DNA of 46,872 nt, from NCBI RefSeq assembly GCF_002915595.1, contig NZ_PQGG01000018.1:1-46872 (forward strand), in the 5' to 3' direction. This stretch comes from Zhongshania marina. GTDB lineage: Bacteria; Pseudomonadota; Gammaproteobacteria; Pseudomonadales; Spongiibacteraceae. The notes under the pieces were generated by a model. It was not told the origin of the DNA. It ran no database searches and was given only the letters and a program-made list of their open reading frames with translations. A program made the position numbers and the translations under genes. Below are positions 42,746 to 46,872 of this stretch, one piece after another (position 1 is the stretch's first letter; every line of letters begins with the position of its first letter).

Positions 42746-43222
42746 ATGGCGATGCAATTTTTGTGTTCTACCCATCGGCAGCAGTTAAAGCGCAGCAGAG
42801 TGGTGGCGGAGAACCGCTGGGATGAGTGGATGGAAGCGGGGCGTGAAGCCTTTGCGCAGCGGGATTGGCAGGCAGCCTTGAAGTATTTGGGCTGTAGTTT
42901 TGAATTGAGTGAGATGCTCCTGAATAGCGAAGCCTTGCCCACCTTAAGCAATGTTGATCGCTATATGGTGTCGGGCCATTTTTTGGCAGAGTGTTTTGGC
43001 CGCTGCCATGATCGCTGCTTGCAACGTCATTGTCTGTTGGCGGTACATCACCATTTGCTCAAGGTGCTGCGCAGCCCACAGGGGCGCGGTTTGTCACTGC
43101 AGCGCAATGTTGAAATCTCTCTGCAGATGTTGTCTCGACACTATGAGGCCGCCGGTGAAGAAGAGATGCTGCAAGCCTGTTATCAAGAAAGTATGCGATT
43201 GCTAAAACACAGCTACCATTGA
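42746..43222 (+). CDS. Fur-regulated small protein, unknown
   Basis: This 158-residue protein has no signal peptide. It is helical with TPR-like features (DWQAALKYLGCSFELSEMLL, about 39-58) and an unusual Cys/His-rich centre (ECFGRCHDRCLQRHCLLAVHHHLL, split about 78-100) that could bind a metal. The start is the ATG five bases after AGGAGG; a GTG overlapping that site is rejected. The Fur box directly upstream points to a role in iron homeostasis, for example metal sensing or an iron-sparing response. I recognise no family. Confidence 0.82.
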   Translation: MAMQFLCSTHRQQLKRSRVVAENRWDEWMEAGREAFAQRDWQAALKYLGCSFELSEMLLNSEALPTLSNVDRYMVSGHFLAECFGRCHDRCLQRHCLLAVHHHLLKVLRSPQGRGLSLQRNVEISLQMLSRHYEAAGEEEMLQACYQESMRLLKHSYH

Positions 43223-43298
43223 TGTGCACTTGATATCTGCGGCTGTGCGTATTGGATCAGACTTGCTATGCTCAAGGGGAACATAGCGGAGAATAGCA

Positions 43299-43565
43299 AT
43301 GGATCCAAAACACTTGCACGAACAATTAAAGCAGCTCCAGATCGAAATTGACGCGCTAGCGGTTGACGATGGAAACAGGGCTAAATTGCACGCCTTGGTT
43401 GACGATATTGACCGTGAATTGGGCGTTGGTCCGCAATTTGTCCTTGAAGATACCAATTTGCAGGATAGGCTAGACGAGTTGGTTTCTGGCTTTGAGGTAG
43501 AGCACCCCACCGTTGCAGGGATTTTGAAAGATATTATGGTGAAGCTCGCCAGCATTGGCATCTAG
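43299..43565 (+). CDS. DUF4404 family protein
   Basis: This 88-residue cytoplasmic protein is mostly two long helices (LHEQLKQLQIEIDALAVDDG at 5-24) ending with VSGFEVEHPTVAGILKDIMVKLASIGI. The EHPT..ILKDI..KLASIGI ending is characteristic of DUF4404. Function is unknown. gggga upstream (43276) and a 73-bp gap before the ATG leave its promoter undefined. Confidence 0.88.
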   Translation: MDPKHLHEQLKQLQIEIDALAVDDGNRAKLHALVDDIDRELGVGPQFVLEDTNLQDRLDELVSGFEVEHPTVAGILKDIMVKLASIGI

Positions 43566-43641
43566 CTGCTTACTGGATGTGTATCGCCATTAATAATGCC
43601 CATAGTGGCTGCTTAAGCAATGTGGACGAGCTAGGTGGCCG

Positions 43642-44184
43642 GTGACGAACTTTAGTCTTTTTCAAGGTGATATTTGCCGCTTACCAGTGGATGCCATTGT
43701 GAATGCCGCGAATAACAGTTTGCTTGGTGGCGGTGGTGTCGATGGCGCTATTCACCGTGCTGCGGGGCCTGAGTTATTAAATTATTGCCGAACCTTAAAT
43801 GGCTGCGACACTGGCGATGCCAAAATCAGTCCGGGGTATTTACTGCGGGCGCAATATGTCATTCACACCGTAGGCCCAATTTGGCGCGGCGGTGCTGAGG
43901 GCGAAGCCGCGTTGCTGGCATCTTGCTATAAGCGCAGCCTTGAAATTGCCTGCCAATATCAACTCAAAACCCTAGCTTTTCCTGCTATTAGCTGCGGCGT
44001 GTACGGCTACCCCAACGCCGCCGCGACGAAGCTTGCTATTGCCGCACTATTCGACAGTTTAAGCTCCAAGCAAAATACCCTTGAGCAAATTGTTTTGGTG
44101 GCATTTAGCGATCAGATGGCAGCATATTGGCAGGCCGGCTTGGGTGCACAGAAGCTGAATTGGAGTCACTACAAATGTCTATAA
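43642..44184 (+). CDS. macrodomain protein (O-acetyl-ADP-ribose deacetylase type)
   Basis: This 180-residue macrodomain enzyme is similar to Ymd[21 protein letters not shown] (about 14-33) and [11 protein letters not shown] form the ADP-ribose pocket, [14 protein letters not shown] and [10 protein letters not shown] follow, and [12 protein letters not shown] (about 113-124) supplies the phosphate loop. It should bind or hydrolyse ADP-ribose derivatives. The start is GTG, since no in-frame ATG precedes the conserved [12 protein letters not shown]. Its end overlaps the dioxygenase gene by 10 bp, so the two are translationally coupled. Confidence 0.92.
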   Translation: MTNFSLFQGDICRLPVDAIVNAANNSLLGGGGVDGAIHRAAGPELLNYCRTLNGCDTGDAKISPGYLLRAQYVIHTVGPIWRGGAEGEAALLASCYKRSLEIACQYQLKTLAFPAISCGVYGYPNAAATKLAIAALFDSLSSKQNTLEQIVLVAFSDQMAAYWQAGLGAQKLNWSHYKCL

Positions 44185-44927
44185 ATTCAAAGGCGACCGC
44201 TAGCACTGAGCCCCTGGCGCCGGTGCTTTTTATCCCCCACGGGGGTGGGCCGCTTCCCTTATTAGGCGACCCAGGACATCGTCAATTGACGGCATTTTTA
44301 AAAAATTTGCCTTTGCAGCTCGGCAACCCAAGCGCGATAGTATTGATCAGCGCACATTGGGAGACGGCACAAGCGACCGTCACCGCTAACGCGCATCCTG
44401 ATCTTATTTATGATTACTATGGTTTTCCTGAGGAAAGTTATGCCCTGACATATCCCGCAGCCGGTGCCCCCGCATTAGCTGCTACAGTATGTGAGCTATT
44501 AGATGCGGCGGGTATTCCCGCGGCTATTGATTCAAATCGCGGTTTTGATCACGGCATGTTTGTGCCGCTAAGTTTGATTTATCCCAAAGCAGATATTCCC
44601 TGCATCCAGCTTTCTCTAATCAATTCCCTCGACCCAGCGGTGCATACTGCCTTGGGCCGCGCCCTAAACGCATTGCGCCAACAAAATGTGCTGGTGATAG
44701 GTTCGGGTTTGTCATTCCATAATTTACGGGCCTTTGCCCACCCTGACGCGGCGGTGCGCGCCGTGGAGTTTGATGATTGGCTGCTTGAAACTTGCACTGA
44801 CGCGAGTCTGAGTGCCTCGCAGCGCGAGCAGCGTTTAATCAATTGGGCATCGGCACCACAGGCGCGATTTAGTCATCCCAGAGAGGAGCATTTGCTTCCC
44901 TTATCGTTATATACATTTAATATATAA
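44175..44927 (+). CDS. ygiD: DODA-type extradiol dioxygenase (YgiD-like)
   Basis: This 250-residue LigB-fold enzyme resembles 4,5-DOPA extradiol dioxygenase. Metal and catalytic His residues are in [12 protein letters not shown] (about 15-26), LISAHWETA (about 55-63), [14 protein letters not shown] (about 122-135) and [11 protein letters not shown] (about 175-185). It probably opens a catechol-type ring, although the physiological substrate of bacterial YgiD homologues is uncertain. The ATG at 44175 has GGAG nine bases upstream and lies inside the macrodomain gene; an upstream in-frame ATG would add 16 unconserved residues. Confidence 0.88.
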   Translation: MSINSKATASTEPLAPVLFIPHGGGPLPLLGDPGHRQLTAFLKNLPLQLGNPSAIVLISAHWETAQATVTANAHPDLIYDYYGFPEESYALTYPAAGAPALAATVCELLDAAGIPAAIDSNRGFDHGMFVPLSLIYPKADIPCIQLSLINSLDPAVHTALGRALNALRQQNVLVIGSGLSFHNLRAFAHPDAAVRAVEFDDWLLETCTDASLSASQREQRLINWASAPQARFSHPREEHLLPLSLYTFNI

Positions 44928-44990
44928 AAAATGTTGCTATATTCCGATGGTCTGCAATTATTGTTTCATTGAAGTAATTGGTGTTGGCTC

Positions 44991-45317
44991 ATGCTATGTA
45001 AAGTTGCGAAATTAAGCGATTATTCATATAGGGGGCAATTATTTGAAATCCTTTGGGTAATATTGGATAAGCAATCGTCGCCTCCAATTTTACCATTGAT
45101 GTATACGACATATTTGTCTCAATTTGGTGTTGTGTATGACGCAGTAGAGATGGAGTCTAGAGTTGAGCAAGAAAGGGGGCGAAGGTTTCAGTCGCGAGAT
45201 ATTTCGGACACCACTATACGATCGTATGTTTATGCTCTATCTAAATTTTTGCAGTATTTAGATGAATGCGAAGTTCTTTATAAAACAAGAAGCATGCATG
45301 CTTCTTCAGATCCCTGA
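44991..45317 (+). pseudogene. tyrosine recombinase N-terminal remnant cut by the IS
   Basis: The frame has 108 codons. Residues about 38-94 (MYTTYLSQFGVVYDAVEMES; DISDTTIRSYVYALSKFLQYLDE) match the SAM-like N-terminal DNA-binding domain of phage-type integrases. The catalytic domain with the Arg-His-Arg-Tyr residues is missing, because the frame runs into the IS end at about 45307 and stops at 45317 within IS sequence. It is therefore a disrupted integrase gene, evidence that a mobile element once lay here. It does not resemble an integron integrase. Confidence 0.7.
45287..45306. repeat. 20-bp perfect palindrome at the IS junction
   Basis: aagaagcatgcatgcttctt is fully self-complementary and ends directly where the IS inverted repeat begins. 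It may be the target of the IS or a recombination feature. Confidence 0.7.
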
Positions 45318-45347
45318 CAAACCCCCGTATTTTTACTGGGGTTTGTC
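45316..45347. terminator. subterminal hairpin of the IS, terminator-like
   Basis: gacaaacccc (45316-45325) and ggggtttgtc (45338-45347) form a perfect 10-bp stem with a T-rich loop just inside the IS end. It probably insulates the element from outside transcription. Confidence 0.6.
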
Positions 45348-45476
45348 GTTTCTACGGCTCGTTCTCACACAGGCATAGAATTTAGGCGATTCCCCAAATT
45401 AATCACCAAGGTGCTTAAATCGCCTTCTAGTCGGCTTTTAGGGTGCTAATTCAGAGGTTTTAAACGACAAAATGGC

Positions 45477-46820
45477 CTACGCTGCCATCAGTGCTATCTT
45501 TTTAATGTTTTGGGCGGCAGCTACCAATAAACATTGGCCTTGAACACGGTTTAATCCTTTATAACGTGCATAGCGGTAACCATGAAGCTGTTTTGCATCT
45601 GCAAAACTTCGCTCAACGGTTTCTTTTCGCCTCTTATAAATAACTTTCCCTTCTGATGTTAGCCTGTGCTGATTAATCCGCTCCTTGCTCGCTTCCCAAA
45701 CATGGCGGGTAACCGTTTTTACCTGCTTTGCGTTCCTGGTACAGCGTGATAGATGCTCACAGTGTTGGCAAATACGTGGATCTGACTGGTAGTGGCGGTA
45801 ACCTTCCCGATTAGTGGTTTTATAGATGAGCTGTTGACCCGCTGGGCACTTGTAGGTATCGCTATCGGCATCGTATTGATATTCACGTTTGTAGAAATAA
45901 CCTTTCTTATGCGTGGGGCGGCGATAGCCCATTACACCGTACAGTCCTCGATCTTCAATGCCTTTACAAACGGCTGAGGTGAAGTATCCCGCATCTAGTC
46001 CTACTGCTTCTACTGGTAGGTCAAAGCGCTTAATTTGCCGGTCTAGCCGCTTCAGGTAAGGCACACTGTCATGGATATTCCCCGGCGTAACGTGAACATC
46101 GGTAACGATGTTGCATTTACCATCGACTGTTCGATGATCTAAGTAAAAGAACCCTTTAGGCTTTTCATCTCGTACCATGTAGCCACTGTCGGGGTCGGTA
46201 GTGCTTTTATTTATTTCTCTGGTGACTGGCGCTTTCGTTGTCGGCGCTAACGGCTTTTTTCCGTGGCGTAATCTGTCCTCCTCTACAGCGCTATCAAGCG
46301 CATCCATGTAATCTTGACGAGAGGCGGCGACCTGAACTTTGGTTTTCTTGTGTTTATTGGCGTTGGCTTTTAGGTGGGTCGAGTCGGTGAAGAGGTGCTT
46401 TCCTGATACCAGTCGTTTTGATATTGCCTGCAAAACGATTTCATCAAAGATTTGTTGGTATACACCTGACTCATTAAACCGCCTGCGACGATTTTGACTA
46501 AATGTAGAGGCATCTGGGATTTTGTCCGTTAAGTTTAAACCTAAAAACCAACGATAAGCGACGTTCACTTGCACTTCGCGAACCAGCTGGCGCTCACTGC
46601 GAACACCGAATAAGTAGCCAACTAACAACATCTTAAAGAGTAGTGTTGGATCTAAAGCTGGTCGCCCGTTATCAGCACAGTAGAGATCTTTGACGAGATC
46701 ATGAATAAAGCTGAAATCGATATGTTTATCGACTTTGCGCAGCAGGTGGTCTGAGGGGACTAGCTCGTCAATACAGACGAACTCCATCGAGGATTGGGTT
46801 TGCGGTCGAGTATTTAGCAT
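45477..46820 (-). CDS. IS1182-family DDE transposase
   Basis: This 447-residue transposase has the DUF772 start (FVCIDELVPSDHLLRKVDKH; GRPALDPTLLFKMLLVGYLF), a DDE catalytic core (LFTDSTHLKANANK near 144; VEAVGLDAGYFTS near 257) and a C-terminal ETVERSFADAKQLHGYRYAR with the final Glu. A zinc-like Cys cluster (CQHCEHLSRC) lies between. It reads toward the window centre. It is unrelated at the nucleotide level to the first IS. The frame is complete, so the element could be active. Confidence 0.93.
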   Translation of the reverse strand: MLNTRPQTQSSMEFVCIDELVPSDHLLRKVDKHIDFSFIHDLVKDLYCADNGRPALDPTLLFKMLLVGYLFGVRSERQLVREVQVNVAYRWFLGLNLTDKIPDASTFSQNRRRRFNESGVYQQIFDEIVLQAISKRLVSGKHLFTDSTHLKANANKHKKTKVQVAASRQDYMDALDSAVEEDRLRHGKKPLAPTTKAPVTREINKSTTDPDSGYMVRDEKPKGFFYLDHRTVDGKCNIVTDVHVTPGNIHDSVPYLKRLDRQIKRFDLPVEAVGLDAGYFTSAVCKGIEDRGLYGVMGYRRPTHKKGYFYKREYQYDADSDTYKCPAGQQLIYKTTNREGYRHYQSDPRICQHCEHLSRCTRNAKQVKTVTRHVWEASKERINQHRLTSEGKVIYKRRKETVERSFADAKQLHGYRYARYKGLNRVQGQCLLVAAAQNIKKIALMAA

Positions 46821-46872
46821 GCCCCATTATAAAAAATCCTCGCGCTTTGGCGAGGACTTTGTCAGCAGTCTG

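Larger units (their letters stand above)
45307..46872 (-). mobile_element. second IS1182-family insertion sequence
   Basis: The left end cagatccctgacaaaccccc and the inverse of the window end, cagactgctgacaaagtcct, match at 14 of about 19 positions, including ctgacaaa. Both are followed by a hairpin just inside the end. The transposase between them is intact. The right end coincides with the window end, so the far flank and a target duplication cannot be seen. It differs clearly from the IS at 6-1804. Confidence 0.8.

Noticed and set aside
1-46872. Composite transposon formed by the two terminal ISs
   Set aside because: The two elements differ in sequence, transposase and inverted repeats. 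They more likely mark where an assembly broke at repeats.

Overview
The window looks like a stretch of chromosome from a Gram-negative, probably marine, gammaproteobacterium of roughly 50% GC. The evidence is MlaA and RND envelope proteins, a TonB-dependent receptor, ExbB/ExbD proteins, nirBD, a perfect Fur box and sigma-54 promoters. The gene mix resembles Cellvibrionales/Spongiibacteraceae, but that placement is inference. Both window ends lie in or next to insertion sequences, so the window may be a whole assembly contig broken at repeats.

Layout. (1) 1-2895: an IS1182-family element sits inside the core of an integron attC site. Two gene cassettes follow, one with a small unknown ORF and one with a reversed ParD/ParE module whose toxin gene carries a nonsense codon. 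(2) 2910-7942: an RND exporter, the lipoprotein MlaA and a crotonase on the minus strand, diverging from a TetR regulator. (3) 7970-14637: a nitrate/nitrite assimilation block. nirBD and a nitrate transporter diverge from two consensus sigma-54 promoters, and a PP2C/Ser-Thr kinase fusion follows the transporter. (4) 15001-23463: a nine-gene, translationally coupled operon behind a near-consensus sigma-54 promoter. It encodes secreted and TPR proteins, a TPR lipoprotein, one ExbB/TolQ, two ExbD/TolR and a TonB/AgmX-like protein, which together look like a proton-driven trans-envelope machine. (5) 23583-28786: a Leu/Gly/Pro-rich secreted repeat protein and, divergent from it, an outer-membrane protein, truncated globin, flavinylated protein, PepSY membrane protein and tandem cupredoxin. 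Each side has its own consensus sigma-54 promoter. (6) 28879-33187: small membrane proteins and lipoproteins, a class II aldolase, a Crp-family regulator and a two-gene CDP-alcohol phospholipid module. (7) 33417-39821: a LuxR regulator divergent from a TonB receptor, a DUF7064-like protein, an APH-type kinase and an unknown protein; this looks like an uptake and activation locus. (8) 39944-44927: DUF481, MscS, SDR, a Fur-controlled gene, DUF4404, a macrodomain protein and a DODA-type dioxygenase. (9) 44991-46872: a tyrosine-recombinase remnant cut by a second IS1182-family element.

How the parts may work together. Four perfect TGGCAC-N5-TTGCW sites and one near match lie between 11.0 and 24.8 kb, all intergenic and correctly oriented. 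They link nitrate assimilation, the envelope machine, the repeat protein and the extracytosolic redox chain in one probable sigma-54 regulon. The envelope machine plus the unusual secreted protein and redox operon is the best candidate here for an undescribed system. No CRISPR array, rRNA or tRNA was seen.
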